A stretch of 64,000 nucleotides of DNA. It comes from Shinella sumterensis (GTDB lineage: Bacteria > Pseudomonadota > Alphaproteobacteria > Rhizobiales > Rhizobiaceae). Below the pieces are notes generated by a model, which was not told the origin of the DNA, ran no database searches, and saw only the letters and a list, made by a program, of their open reading frames with translations. This document shows positions 1 to 8,077 of this stretch, in pieces; position 1 is the first letter of the stretch, and every line of letters begins with the position of its first letter. The DNA lies in NCBI RefSeq assembly GCF_004514425.2, contig NZ_MYFN02000002.1:186001-250000 (forward strand). The letters are read 5' to 3'. Made by a program: the position numbers and the translations under genes.

Positions 1-1852
1 CCTGCCAATCGCCGCCGGCTTCCTGGCTTTACAGGATTTTTATCACGCGGTTCTCGCCACGCTTGTCCTGCCCTTCGCGATGACCACGCGTTCCATGGCC
101 AACGGCGTCCGCACGTTCCTGTACGAGAACGTGCTTGCGGCGCGCGACCTCGCAACGATCGCCGACCGTTTCGACACGGCGCTGAACAACATGCCGCACG
201 GCCTGTTCATGCTGGACGCGGACCATCGCATTCTGGTGGCCAACCGGCGTGCCTGCGAGCTCTTGCATCTCGGCAGCCAGGACCGGCTGAAGGATTGCCA
301 TCTCGATCTCGTCCTGCGCTACGGCGTGCGCAACACGTTCCTGAACCTGGAGCAGAGCAAGGCGATCCTGCGCCAGCTCCAGGAGCTTCTGAGCGGTGAC
401 CGCTCGCGTGCTCTCTTGCAGGTCAGGGAGGGACTGTATCTCGAGTTCACCGCGGCGCGCCGGGAAAACGGCGGCGCCGTGCTCATTTTCGAGGATGTCA
501 CAGCGCGTGTGCGGGCGGAAAACAAGATTCTCCACATGGTGCGTTACGACAGCCTGACCGGGCTTCCCAACCGCGCCTACTTCTCCGATCTCGTTCAGGA
601 TGCGCTTACGGAGCGCAAGAAGCCCGGCATGGTGGGCTTCATGGTGCTCGACGTCGACGATTTCAAACATGTCAACGACATGAAGGGACACATTACGGGC
701 GACCGCCTCCTCTGCGCGATCAGCGAGCGGCTGCGTCGGCTTGCGACGGACAAGATCGTCGTCAGCCATCTGATGGGTGATGAATTCATCCTGTTCTTCC
801 CGAACGAAGCCAATCGTCGCGACTTGGAGGCACGCATGCGCCGCTTCCATGAGCAGCTGCGCGGCACCTATGAGTTCGACGGCATGACCTTCCTCGTCTC
901 GTTCAGTGCGGGATGCGTGATGGTGCCGAGCGACGAGTTCCGGCTGGATGAAATGCAGATCCGCGCCGACCTCGCGCTGTTCGAGACGAAGTCCCGAGCC
1001 AAGGGCAGCGTCACCGTCTTCGAAGAAGAGATGGACGCCCGCTACGTGGATCGCCAGAAGCTCAAGGAAGACCTGCGCGAAGCCTTGGCCGCCGATGCGT
1101 TGTCCGTCGCTTACCAACCGATGTTCGTCCCTGATGGCACGAGTATCGAATGCTGCGAGGCGCTTGCGCGCTGGACGCATCCCGAACGCGGCGCCGTTGC
1201 GCCGAATGTCTTCATCCAGATTGCCGAGGAGATGGGCATCGTCTCCGAGATCACCCGCTTCATGATCAACCGCGCCTGCGCCGATTGCGCGACGTGGCCG
1301 CCGCATATGAGCGTCTCCGTCAATCTCTCCGTTCAGGACCTGCGTGGAACGTCGATCATCGGCGTTGTGACGGAAGCATTGGAGGCGGCCGGGCTTGCGC
1401 CGCACCGTCTGCATCTGGAGGTGACCGAAAGCTGCCTGATGGAAGAGCCGGTCAAGGTGCAGGCCATCCTGCAGGAACTGCGCGCCCGCGACATCACCAT
1501 CGCCATCGACGATTTCGGCACGGGCTATTCGAGCCTCAGCTATCTCGATCAGCTTCCGCTCGATGTCATCAAGATCGACCGCTCCTTCGTGCGCAACATC
1601 GGCGAGGACGCGCGCCGTTTCAAGCTTCTGCGCGGCACGGTCAACCTGTCGCGGGAACTCGGCTTGCGCATCGTCATCGAAGGTGTCGAGACGCAGGAAC
1701 AGCTCGCGCTTATCAACAAGTATCACTGCGCCGATCTGGTGCAGGGCTATGTCTTTGCGGCGCCGATGTCGCCTGATGCCCTTCGCGACCGCTATGAAAG
1801 CCTCGCCCGCAAGCCGGGTGAAGCGCGCCGCCGCGGCCGCCGCGTCGCCTGA
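1..1852 (+). CDS. Membrane PAS-GGDEF-EAL protein (cyclic-di-GMP phosphodiesterase), 5' end outside window
   Basis: The reading frame is open to the left edge, so the start codon lies upstream; 616 residues are visible. The first visible residues are a hydrophobic segment (LVLPFAM), suggesting the end of a membrane anchor. A PAS domain follows (NMPHGLFMLDADHRILVANR), then a GGDEF domain in which the signature reads MGDEF instead of GGDEF and no RxxD inhibitory site precedes it. A complete EAL domain comes last, with EALARW, HLEVTES, DDFGTGYSSL, KIDRSFV and EGVETQ. The intact EAL residues predict hydrolysis of c-di-GMP to pGpG; the altered GGDEF site predicts weak or no cyclase activity and perhaps only GTP sensing. 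Sensory input and the true N-terminus cannot be seen. The family call is firm; the catalytic prediction is inference from motifs. Confidence 0.9.
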   Translation, partial: LPIAAGFLALQDFYHAVLATLVLPFAMTTRSMANGVRTFLYENVLAARDLATIADRFDTALNNMPHGLFMLDADHRILVANRRACELLHLGSQDRLKDCHLDLVLRYGVRNTFLNLEQSKAILRQLQELLSGDRSRALLQVREGLYLEFTAARRENGGAVLIFEDVTARVRAENKILHMVRYDSLTGLPNRAYFSDLVQDALTERKKPGMVGFMVLDVDDFKHVNDMKGHITGDRLLCAISERLRRLATDKIVVSHLMGDEFILFFPNEANRRDLEARMRRFHEQLRGTYEFDGMTFLVSFSAGCVMVPSDEFRLDEMQIRADLALFETKSRAKGSVTVFEEEMDARYVDRQKLKEDLREALAADALSVAYQPMFVPDGTSIECCEALARWTHPERGAVAPNVFIQIAEEMGIVSEITRFMINRACADCATWPPHMSVSVNLSVQDLRGTSIIGVVTEALEAAGLAPHRLHLEVTESCLMEEPVKVQAILQELRARDITIAIDDFGTGYSSLSYLDQLPLDVIKIDRSFVRNIGEDARRFKLLRGTVNLSRELGLRIVIEGVETQEQLALINKYHCADLVQGYVFAAPMSPDALRDRYESLARKPGEARRRGRRVA

Positions 1853-1908
1853 TCCATCCCCCGTTCACTTGAAAACCCGCCGCTTGCATCAGTTTATGCA
1901 AATTTAGC

Positions 1909-1930
1909 GTTAACCATATATTAAGGTTAA
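1909..1930. promoter_or_regulatory. Predicted CtrA-binding box
   Basis: Read on the minus strand, bases 1924-1909 give TTAA-N7-TTAAC, the full alphaproteobacterial CtrA consensus. A further TTAA half-site follows at 1927-1930. The site lies in an AT-rich island about 90-110 bp upstream of the acyltransferase start, between a c-di-GMP enzyme gene and that gene. Binding is inferred from sequence only. Confidence 0.5.
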
Positions 1931-2019
1931 TGAATGGTATTTTACACAAATTGTCTTATATCGCTGATTATCAGTCCGGGGATGTCGTATCGCCGGTGTG
2001 TATTCGGGGGTGTTGGGCT

Positions 2020-2793
2020 ATGGCGAGCGTTGGAACGGTGGCCAATCGCTTTTCTGAGAAACTGCTGGGGCTGCTTGACGGGGTGGAGTACCGCCGCGTC
2101 GAGACGAGCGAGGACATGGAGGATATCGCCCGCATCCGCTACAAGGCCTACAAGGCCGGCAGCGTGATGCATCTGGGCGAGGAGACGCCGCTTCTCATCG
2201 ATGAAGTCGACTTCGACAGTCATGCCTATGTCTTCGGCATCTATTACGAAGAGCGCCTGATTTCGACGGTTCGTCTGCACCACGTCACGCCCGATCACCG
2301 CGTGACCTCGTCGGGCAAGGTGTTCCCGGACGAGACCAAGGCGTTTCTCGATGCGGGCCTGACGCTGATCGACCCGGTGCGTCTGGCGGCCGATCCCGAA
2401 ATCTGGAGCGAGATGCCGGCCATCCCGTATCTGACCTTGCGTCTTGCGACGATGGCGGCCGACTATTTCGATGCCGATCGCGTTCTCCAGATGGTGAAGC
2501 CGGCGCATGCAGCCTTCTACAAGCGGGTGTTCGACGGCGACTTCGTGGCATCGCCGAAAAGCAACCAGGGCAAGTTCATCATCGACCTGATGCTGATGGC
2601 GACGCGCTGCAAGGACGTGCGGTCCTCGCTCTATGCCCGTTTCCCGTTCTTCCAGTCCGAGCCTTTCGAGCGGCGCATGCTCTTTGCCCGCGGCGACGAT
2701 ATGCCGTTCAGCCCGCTGACCGTACGGCCGACGGCGCGCCTTGCCGACAGCCATCGCCGGATACAGCTATCGGGCGGCGCTTACGCTGGATGA
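2020..2793 (+). CDS. FeeM-like N-acyltransferase (GNAT/acyl-HSL-synthase fold)
   Basis: The product is about 257 residues from the ATG of MASVGTVANRF; an in-frame ATG 90 bp upstream exists but falls in the AT-rich promoter region beside the CtrA-type box, so the shorter start is preferred. Segments such as RRVETSEDMEDIARIRYKAY, LISTVRLHHV and YLTLRLATMAADYFDADRVL resemble the N-acyl amino acid synthase FeeM and autoinducer-synthase branch of the GNAT superfamily, where an acyl chain from acyl-ACP or acyl-CoA is moved to an amine. No LuxR-type gene, acyl carrier protein or export gene is adjacent, so substrate and product are unknown. The family assignment comes from recognised motifs without a search and is moderately sure; a housekeeping lipid-modifying acyltransferase is the main alternative. 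Confidence 0.6.
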   Translation: MASVGTVANRFSEKLLGLLDGVEYRRVETSEDMEDIARIRYKAYKAGSVMHLGEETPLLIDEVDFDSHAYVFGIYYEERLISTVRLHHVTPDHRVTSSGKVFPDETKAFLDAGLTLIDPVRLAADPEIWSEMPAIPYLTLRLATMAADYFDADRVLQMVKPAHAAFYKRVFDGDFVASPKSNQGKFIIDLMLMATRCKDVRSSLYARFPFFQSEPFERRMLFARGDDMPFSPLTVRPTARLADSHRRIQLSGGAYAG

Positions 2794-2816
2794 GCCTTGC
2801 GCCCTTATGTCGCAGT

Positions 2817-2846
2817 GCAGGCTGGTTTCACCCGAAACCGGCCTGC
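2817..2846 (+). terminator. Terminator-like hairpin after the acyltransferase gene
   Basis: Arms GCAGGCTGGTTT and AAACCGGCCTGC form a 12-bp stem with one G-T wobble around a 6-base loop, 24 bp after the stop codon. Only a short T-containing tail follows, so this may be a weak intrinsic terminator or an mRNA 3'-stabilising hairpin. Confidence 0.5.
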
Positions 2847-3047
2847 ATCGTTTCCGGAAGGAGAAAGTGGCCAAGGCTAAGTCACCCTTGCCGTTGCGCT
2901 TTGGCGATCCATTGTGTATGGCCTGAACAACGTGCGCTTCTGGCGCTTGGGGAAGAGCCGGGTCGCTACGCAGGCCCGACGGATGTAAGCGCTCATCGGA
3001 TGGGGGATTTCCGGCTGGCGAGCGTGGCTGCTTAGGAGAAGGTGACT

Positions 3048-3272
3048 ATGGCTGAACATCATACCGGACCGATCGAAATGGGCGCTCCGATGGATTATCC
3101 CGAGCACGAGAAGACCTACAATCTCTTCATTGCAGGCGCCAAGTACGGCACGCTGATCTGCGTCGCCCTGTTGATCGCCATGGCTGCCGGTTTCTTCACC
3201 AGCGCCGGCTTCTTCAGCGCCTTCCTGCTTTTCATCATTCTCAACGTCGCCGGTTTCTTCCTGCTTCGTTAA
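3048..3272 (+). CDS. aa3-type cytochrome c oxidase subunit IV
   Basis: This 74-residue protein has a soluble N-terminus with HHTGPIEMGAPMDYPEHEKTY followed by hydrophobic segments (LICVALLIAMAAGFF and FLLFIILNVAGFFLL). That layout matches the small bacterial aa3-oxidase subunit IV family, an accessory inner-membrane subunit of the heme-copper terminal oxidase. The chosen ATG has a good Shine-Dalgarno (AGGAGAAGG) just upstream; an in-frame GTG two codons earlier overlaps that site and is unlikely. The other cox genes are not here, but a stand-alone subunit IV gene beside pntAA is a recurrent alphaproteobacterial arrangement. Confidence 0.85.
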   Translation: MAEHHTGPIEMGAPMDYPEHEKTYNLFIAGAKYGTLICVALLIAMAAGFFTSAGFFSAFLLFIILNVAGFFLLR

Positions 3273-3357
3273 TCCAGACATCTGCATTCCGCAGCTTGTT
3301 CCGGCGCCATCCGGCGCCGCGATTCTACACGGCCAGTCTCGGGGGGAGGACCACGGT

Positions 3358-4512
3358 TTGAGTCAGTGTGTTTTTGTAGCGCGTGAAAGTGATACGGCAG
3401 AAGGTCGTGTCGCGGCTTCCGTGGAAACCGTCAAGAGAATGAGAGGCCTCGGGCTGGACGTGCTCGTCGAGGCCGGAGCGGGGCTTAAATCCCGAATTCT
3501 CGATGCCGACTATGAAGCTGTCGGCGCGCGCATCGTCGGGGCCGAAGAGGCCAGGTCCGCCGATGTCGTTCTGAAGGTGCGCCGGCCCACATCAGGGGAA
3601 GCCGCCACCTACAAGCCCGGCGCCATCGTCATCGCCACGATGGATCCCTACGGCAACGAAGTCGCCATCGCCGAGATGGCGAACGCCGGCCTCACCACCT
3701 TCGCCATGGAACTGATGCCGCGCATCACGCGCGCCCAGTCGATGGACATCCTGTCCTCGCAGGCCAACCTTGCCGGCTATCAGGCCGTCATCGATGCGGC
3801 CCATGAATTCGACCGCGCCATGCCGATGATGATGACCGCAGCCGGCACGGTGCCGGCCGCCAAGGTCTTCGTGATGGGTGCCGGCGTGGCAGGGCTTCAG
3901 GCCATCGCCACCGCCCGCCGCCTCGGTGCCGCCGTTTCCGCGACGGACGTGCGTCCGGCCGCCAAGGAGCAGGTCGCTTCGCTCGGCGCCAAGTTCATCG
4001 CCGTCGAGGACGATGAGTTCAAGGCTGCCGAAACCGCCGGCGGCTATGCGAAAGAGATGTCGAAAGAGTACCAGGCGAAGCAGGCCGCTTTGTTGGCGGA
4101 CCATATCGCCAAGCAGGACATCGTCATCACGACGGCGCTCATTCCGGGTCGCCCGGCGCCGCGCCTCGTGACCCGCCAGATGCTCGCCGCCATGCGCAAC
4201 GGCTCCGTTGCGGTGGACCTCGCCGTCGAACGCGGCGGCAATGTGGAAGGCGCCGAGCCCGGCAGGATCGTCGAGGTCGAGGGCGTCAAGGTCATCGGCT
4301 ATCTCAACGTGCCGGGCCGCATCGCGGCCTCCGCTTCCGCGCTCTACGCCAAGAACCTGCTGACGTTCCTGGAGACCATGGTCGACAAGGAAACGAAATC
4401 GGTTTCGGTCAATGTCGAGGATGAACTCGTCAAGGCGACGATGCTGACCAACGGCGGCGCCGTTGTGCATCCGAACTTCGGCGGCTCCGTTCAGCAAGGG
4501 GAGGGCAAGTGA
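3358..4512 (+). CDS. pntAA: NAD(P) transhydrogenase subunit alpha part 1 (PntAA)
   Basis: The 384-residue product is the cytosolic NAD(H)-binding domain I of proton-translocating transhydrogenase, which uses the proton gradient to reduce NADP+ with NADH. The N-terminal AlaDH/PNT domain contains the RxTxxAQxMD-type segment ([20 protein letters not shown]), and the Rossmann loop reads [18 protein letters not shown]. It lacks the membrane part found in the long E. coli PntA, because the subunit is split as in other alphaproteobacteria. The start is an unusual TTG supported by a very strong upstream GGGGGGAGGA and by the match of [11 protein letters not shown] to family N-termini. The stop codon overlaps the next start (TGATG), indicating translational coupling. 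Confidence 0.95.
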   Translation: MSQCVFVARESDTAEGRVAASVETVKRMRGLGLDVLVEAGAGLKSRILDADYEAVGARIVGAEEARSADVVLKVRRPTSGEAATYKPGAIVIATMDPYGNEVAIAEMANAGLTTFAMELMPRITRAQSMDILSSQANLAGYQAVIDAAHEFDRAMPMMMTAAGTVPAAKVFVMGAGVAGLQAIATARRLGAAVSATDVRPAAKEQVASLGAKFIAVEDDEFKAAETAGGYAKEMSKEYQAKQAALLADHIAKQDIVITTALIPGRPAPRLVTRQMLAAMRNGSVAVDLAVERGGNVEGAEPGRIVEVEGVKVIGYLNVPGRIAASASALYAKNLLTFLETMVDKETKSVSVNVEDELVKATMLTNGGAVVHPNFGGSVQQGEGK

Positions 4513-4922
4513 TGGCGAACGAACTTCTCGACAAGGCAATCACCGATCTCGAACGTGCTGTCGAAGCTGTTCGCGCGGCATCCGAATATGTGCCGGATGC
4601 GGCTGCAGCTGCGGCCCACGGCGTTTCCGGCGGCGCGATCGATCCCTTCGTCTTCCGCCTGGCGATCTTCGTGCTGTCGATCTTCGTCGGCTACTACGTG
4701 GTGTGGTCGGTCACGCCGGCGCTGCACACGCCGCTGATGGCCGTCACCAACGCGATCTCGTCGGTCATCGTGGTCGGCGCGCTCCTGGCCGTCGGCATCT
4801 CGCTCTCGGGTGTGGCGACGGGCTTCGGCTTCGTCGCGCTCATCCTCGCCTCCGTCAACATTTTCGGCGGCTTCCTCGTCACCCAGCGCATGCTGGCGAT
4901 GTACAAGAAAAAAGAGAAGTGA
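4512..4922 (+). CDS. pntAB: NAD(P) transhydrogenase subunit alpha part 2 (PntAB)
   Basis: This 136-residue membrane protein corresponds to the C-terminal transmembrane helices of long PntA. After a helical N-terminus there are at least three hydrophobic segments ([59 protein letters not shown]) and a lysine-rich tail. With PntB it forms the proton channel (domain II) in the inner membrane. The ATG overlaps the pntAA stop by one base, and the Shine-Dalgarno AAGGGGAGGG lies inside pntAA, so the two are translated together. Confidence 0.95.
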   Translation: MANELLDKAITDLERAVEAVRAASEYVPDAAAAAAHGVSGGAIDPFVFRLAIFVLSIFVGYYVVWSVTPALHTPLMAVTNAISSVIVVGALLAVGISLSGVATGFGFVALILASVNIFGGFLVTQRMLAMYKKKEK

Positions 4923-4932
4923 GGGCGGCCCG

Positions 4933-6333
4933 ATGAACGCAAACTTCGCAGCCTTCCTCTACCTCGTCTCCGGGGTGCTCTTCATCATGGCTCTGCGCGG
5001 CCTGTCGCATCCCACGACCAGCCGCCGCGGCAACATGCTCGGCATGATCGGCATGGGTATCGCCATCGGCACGACGCTGCTTCTGGCAACGCCGTCCTTC
5101 GGCGGTCTCGTGCTCATCGTGCTCGGCATTGCCATCGGCGGCGGTGCCGGCGCCTATATCGCGCGCTCCATCGCCATGACCTCGATGCCGCAGCTCGTCG
5201 CCGGTTTCCACTCGCTCGTCGGCCTTGCCGCCGTGCTGGTGGCTGCTGCCGCACTTTACTCGCCGGTGTCCTTCGGCATCGGCCAGATCGGTGAGATCCA
5301 CGGTCAGGCGCTCGTCGAAATGGCGCTTGGTGCGGCCATCGGCGCGATTACCTTCACCGGCTCGATCATCGCCTTCCTGAAGCTCGACGGGCGCATGTCC
5401 GGCAAGCCGATCATGCTGCCTTACCGGCATGTGATCAACATCGTGCTCTTGGCCGCGATCGTCTTCTTCATCGTCGGGCTCACCTTGTCGGAAAGCCACT
5501 TCGATTTCTGGTTGATCGTCATTCTTGCCCTGGCGCTCGGCGTGCTCCTGATCGTTCCGATCGGCGGCGCGGACATGCCGGTCGTCGTGTCCATGCTCAA
5601 CTCCTATTCGGGTTGGGCGGCAGCCGGCATCGGCTTCACGCTCGGCAACCTCGCGCTCATCATCACGGGTGCGTTGGTCGGCTCCTCGGGTGCGATCCTG
5701 TCCTACATCATGTGCAAGGGCATGAATCGCTCATTCATCTCGGTCATCCTCGGTGGCTTCGGTGGCGACAGCGGTGCGGCGGCGACCGACGATGGCGTGC
5801 AGCGCACGGTCAAGCAGGGCTCGGCCGACGACGCGGCCTTCCTGATGGCGAATGCCTCCAAAGTCATCATCGTGCCGGGCTACGGCATGGCGGTGGCGCA
5901 GGCGCAGCATGCGGTTCGCGAACTGGCCGACGCGCTGAAGAAGAACGGCGTGGAAGTCAAATACGCGATCCATCCGGTGGCCGGCCGCATGCCCGGCCAT
6001 ATGAACGTGCTGCTTGCCGAGGCGAATGTGCCCTATGACGAAGTGTTCGAACTCGAGGACATCAACTCGGAATTCGCACAGGCCGACGTCGCCTATGTCA
6101 TCGGTGCCAACGACGTGACGAACCCGGCCGCGCGCGACGACAAGTCATCGCCGATCTACGGCATGCCGATCCTCGACGTCGACAAGGCCAAGACCTGCCT
6201 CTTCGTCAAGCGCTCGCTCGGCTCCGGTTACGCCGGCATCGACAATACGCTGTTCTACAAGGACGGCACCATGATGCTGCTGGGCGACGCCAAGAAGATG
6301 ACGGACGATATCGTCAAGGCGATGAACCACTAG
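4933..6333 (+). CDS. pntB: NAD(P) transhydrogenase subunit beta (PntB)
   Basis: The 466-residue subunit carries about nine hydrophobic membrane segments in its first 270 residues, then the NADP(H)-binding domain III with GYGMAVAQAQHAVREL, the helix following HPVAGRMPGHMNVLLAEA, and VIGANDVTNPAAR. The length fits the family. It completes the pntAA-pntAB-pntB operon, with the ATG 10 bp after the pntAB stop and a GAGGGCGG Shine-Dalgarno. The complex supplies NADPH for biosynthesis and redox defence. An intrinsic terminator closes the operon. Confidence 0.96.
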   Translation: MNANFAAFLYLVSGVLFIMALRGLSHPTTSRRGNMLGMIGMGIAIGTTLLLATPSFGGLVLIVLGIAIGGGAGAYIARSIAMTSMPQLVAGFHSLVGLAAVLVAAAALYSPVSFGIGQIGEIHGQALVEMALGAAIGAITFTGSIIAFLKLDGRMSGKPIMLPYRHVINIVLLAAIVFFIVGLTLSESHFDFWLIVILALALGVLLIVPIGGADMPVVVSMLNSYSGWAAAGIGFTLGNLALIITGALVGSSGAILSYIMCKGMNRSFISVILGGFGGDSGAAATDDGVQRTVKQGSADDAAFLMANASKVIIVPGYGMAVAQAQHAVRELADALKKNGVEVKYAIHPVAGRMPGHMNVLLAEANVPYDEVFELEDINSEFAQADVAYVIGANDVTNPAARDDKSSPIYGMPILDVDKAKTCLFVKRSLGSGYAGIDNTLFYKDGTMMLLGDAKKMTDDIVKAMNH

Positions 6334-6356
6334 ACGGTCCACGCCGGTCTGAAATG

Positions 6357-6387
6357 AAAAAGCCCGCGAGACGATCGCGGGCTTTTT
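6357..6387. terminator. Bidirectional intrinsic terminator between pntB and the TPR lipoprotein gene
   Basis: AAAAAGCCCGCGA and TCGCGGGCTTTTT are perfect arms around a short loop, with a T-run on either strand. It can end both the rightward pnt transcript and the leftward TPR gene, whose stop codon lies about 25 bp away. Confidence 0.9.
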
Positions 6388-6411
6388 GTTTGGGAAAGCG
6401 CAAGCGGCCTG

Positions 6412-7299
6412 TCAGGTGGGCTGGGGCTTGTTGCCGGCGCCGCGCGTGCGGGCGAGGCCATCCTTGGCCGGCTTGTAGTTCGGGTCGAGACGCAGCGCCT
6501 GGGAGTAGGAGCGGGAAGCCTTGGCCATTTCGCCGCGGCGCTCGTAGATCAGCGCCTGGTTGGCCCAGGACTCGGCCAGCTTGCCATCCAGGTTGATGGC
6601 CGTGTTGAAGTCCGAGAACGCGTTGTCGTCGTCACCCTGCGCCGCATAGGAAATGCCGCGGCCGTTATAGGGTTCGGCCGAGTTCGGCGACAGCGAGATG
6701 GCCTTCGAGAAATCCTCGATTGCCTTGGGATGCTGGCGGCGTGCCTGATAGATCAGGCCGCGATTGTGGTAGGCACGGGGATCGGTCGTATCGAGTTCGA
6801 TGGCGCGGTTGAAATCGCGGAACGCATCGTCCAGGCGTCCGGCCTGACGGTAGAGATTGCCGCGACCGATATAGGCCACGTCATAACGCGGGTTGATCTG
6901 CAGCGCGGTGTTGTAGTCGGACACCGCCTGCGCCTGATCGCCCAGGCTGCGCTGCACAAGCGCGCGGTTCGCATAGGCCTGGTAGAAGCGCGGATTGAGT
7001 TCGATCGCACGGTTGAAATCGTCCAGCGCGCGGCGGTTTTCGCCGGCGCGGCCATAGGCCGAACCGCGCACGTTGTAGCCTTCGGGATCCTGCGGATTGG
7101 CGGCGATCACGGCCGAAAGCGACGCGATGTTCTGCTGCGAACCCTGGGCGCGTTCGACCTTGAGGACATCCGTCGAGGTCGTCGACTGGCAGCCGGCCAG
7201 AAGAACGGCGAGCGATGTCGCGGCAACCGCGGCCATCAGGGAGCGACGCATGTCGGCGGCGGGAAAGCGATTGTTCAGAAACCCGGTAGATGCAGCCAT
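6412..7299 (-). CDS. TPR-repeat lipoprotein (NlpI-like)
   Basis: The protein has a lipoprotein signal peptide with lipobox LLAGC (Cys37 from the chosen ATG) followed by six or seven tetratricopeptide repeats of the type AYANRALVQRSLGDQAQAVS. This predicts a lipid-anchored periplasmic scaffold. Three in-frame starts are possible: a GTG at 7335, the ATG used here (MAASTGF), and an ATG at 7251 (MRRSLMAAVA) that would give a more typical 21-residue signal peptide; no ribosome-binding site settles it. It is monocistronic, between two terminators. The exact partner is unknown; the resemblance to NlpI, an adaptor for peptidoglycan enzymes and proteases, is by architecture only. Confidence 0.8.
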   Translation of the reverse strand: MAASTGFLNNRFPAADMRRSLMAAVAATSLAVLLAGCQSTTSTDVLKVERAQGSQQNIASLSAVIAANPQDPEGYNVRGSAYGRAGENRRALDDFNRAIELNPRFYQAYANRALVQRSLGDQAQAVSDYNTALQINPRYDVAYIGRGNLYRQAGRLDDAFRDFNRAIELDTTDPRAYHNRGLIYQARRQHPKAIEDFSKAISLSPNSAEPYNGRGISYAAQGDDDNAFSDFNTAINLDGKLAESWANQALIYERRGEMAKASRSYSQALRLDPNYKPAKDGLARTRGAGNKPQPT

Positions 7300-7455
7300 A
7301 TTCAAGTGCGAGTCCTCAAAGTAAGCTTCTCTCACGCCTCATGCGCAAGGAAACCGCTACGGCTTTGTCAGCAATTCCGGCGGGTGATTGTAGCGGGTGC
7401 GCCCGAAATTGCACGGAACGTCTTTCATAAGGGTGAAAAAACATCCGTTCACGTC

Positions 7456-7488
7456 AAAAAAGGCGGCGGCGATATGTTCGCCCCCGCC
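7456..7488 (-). terminator. rpsU: Intrinsic terminator of rpsU
   Basis: On the minus strand, GGCGGGGGCGA and TCGCCGCCGCC form an 11-base stem with one mismatch, followed by six Ts, about 36 bp after the rpsU stop codon. Confidence 0.85.
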
Positions 7489-7524
7489 CGGTCTTGCATC
7501 CGAAAACGTCTAAAAGACGGCCGA

Positions 7525-7752
7525 TTAACGGGCGCCCGGACGTGCGCTGACGAGGCCTTCGCGCTGTGCACGCTTGCGAGCGAGCTTGCGAACGCGACGG
7601 ACGGCTTCAGCCTTCTCGCGTGCACGCTTCTCAGACGGCTTTTCGTAATAGTCGCGCATCTTCATTTCACGGAAAATGCCTTCGCGCTGCATCTTCTTCT
7701 TGAGAGCGCGGAGAGCCTGATCAACGTTGTTGTCGCGGACAAGTACCTGCAC
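7525..7752 (-). CDS. rpsU: 30S ribosomal protein S21
   Basis: The 75-residue basic protein begins [20 protein letters not shown] and continues with [20 protein letters not shown], which is diagnostic of bS21 of the small ribosomal subunit, needed for initiation on many mRNAs. A GTG start is chosen because it gives the conserved N-terminus and is preceded by AAAGGAACGG; an upstream in-frame ATG would add an unconserved 30-residue leader. The arginine-rich extension at the C-terminus is normal for alphaproteobacterial S21. It has its own terminator and appears monocistronic. Confidence 0.95.
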   Translation of the reverse strand: MQVLVRDNNVDQALRALKKKMQREGIFREMKMRDYYEKPSEKRAREKAEAVRRVRKLARKRAQREGLVSARPGAR

Positions 7753-8077
7753 GAGAATCCCGTTCCTTTGGTTGTTGTAAGCCAGGCGAGGACTGGTCGC
7801 GAGGCAAATGGATGACGTTCGCTCAGCCCAACGGGCCGGCAATTGGCGGGTCGGATATCAGATCGCTGCGGGAAAGTCCAGCCTGTCGGCGCGCGTGTTA
7901 AGGATATTTGCATGGGCCCGGCATAAATCCCCAGCAAAGCGCGGATGCCGGTCATGTCGCATGTGGTACAAGGTGCGCCTGAATGCGTCGCAAAGGATAC
8001 GGCGCGAAACGCCAGGATTTGCTTTTTATCGGGGCAGGAAACAGCCGGCGCGACCGGCGAGATATTGAGGATACGGG
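7753..8077. other. Intergenic region between rpsU and soxB
   Basis: This 325-bp divergent region must contain the promoters of rpsU and the sox operon. I see no convincing -35/-10 pair, operator or small gene in it; short open frames here lack a ribosome-binding site and recognisable protein features. GAGGATACGGG directly upstream of soxB is the probable Shine-Dalgarno. Confidence 0.6.

Noticed and set aside
29..1726. 565-codon open frame on the minus strand opposite the GGDEF-EAL gene
   Set aside because: It mirrors a clearly coding gene; high GC keeps the opposite frame free of stops. The translation is His/Arg/Asp-rich with no domain, signal or ribosome-binding site.
2741..3035. Short plus-strand frames between the acyltransferase and oxidase subunit IV genes
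   Set aside because: An AAGGAG occurs nearby, but the frames overlap the terminator-like hairpin and encode no recognisable protein.
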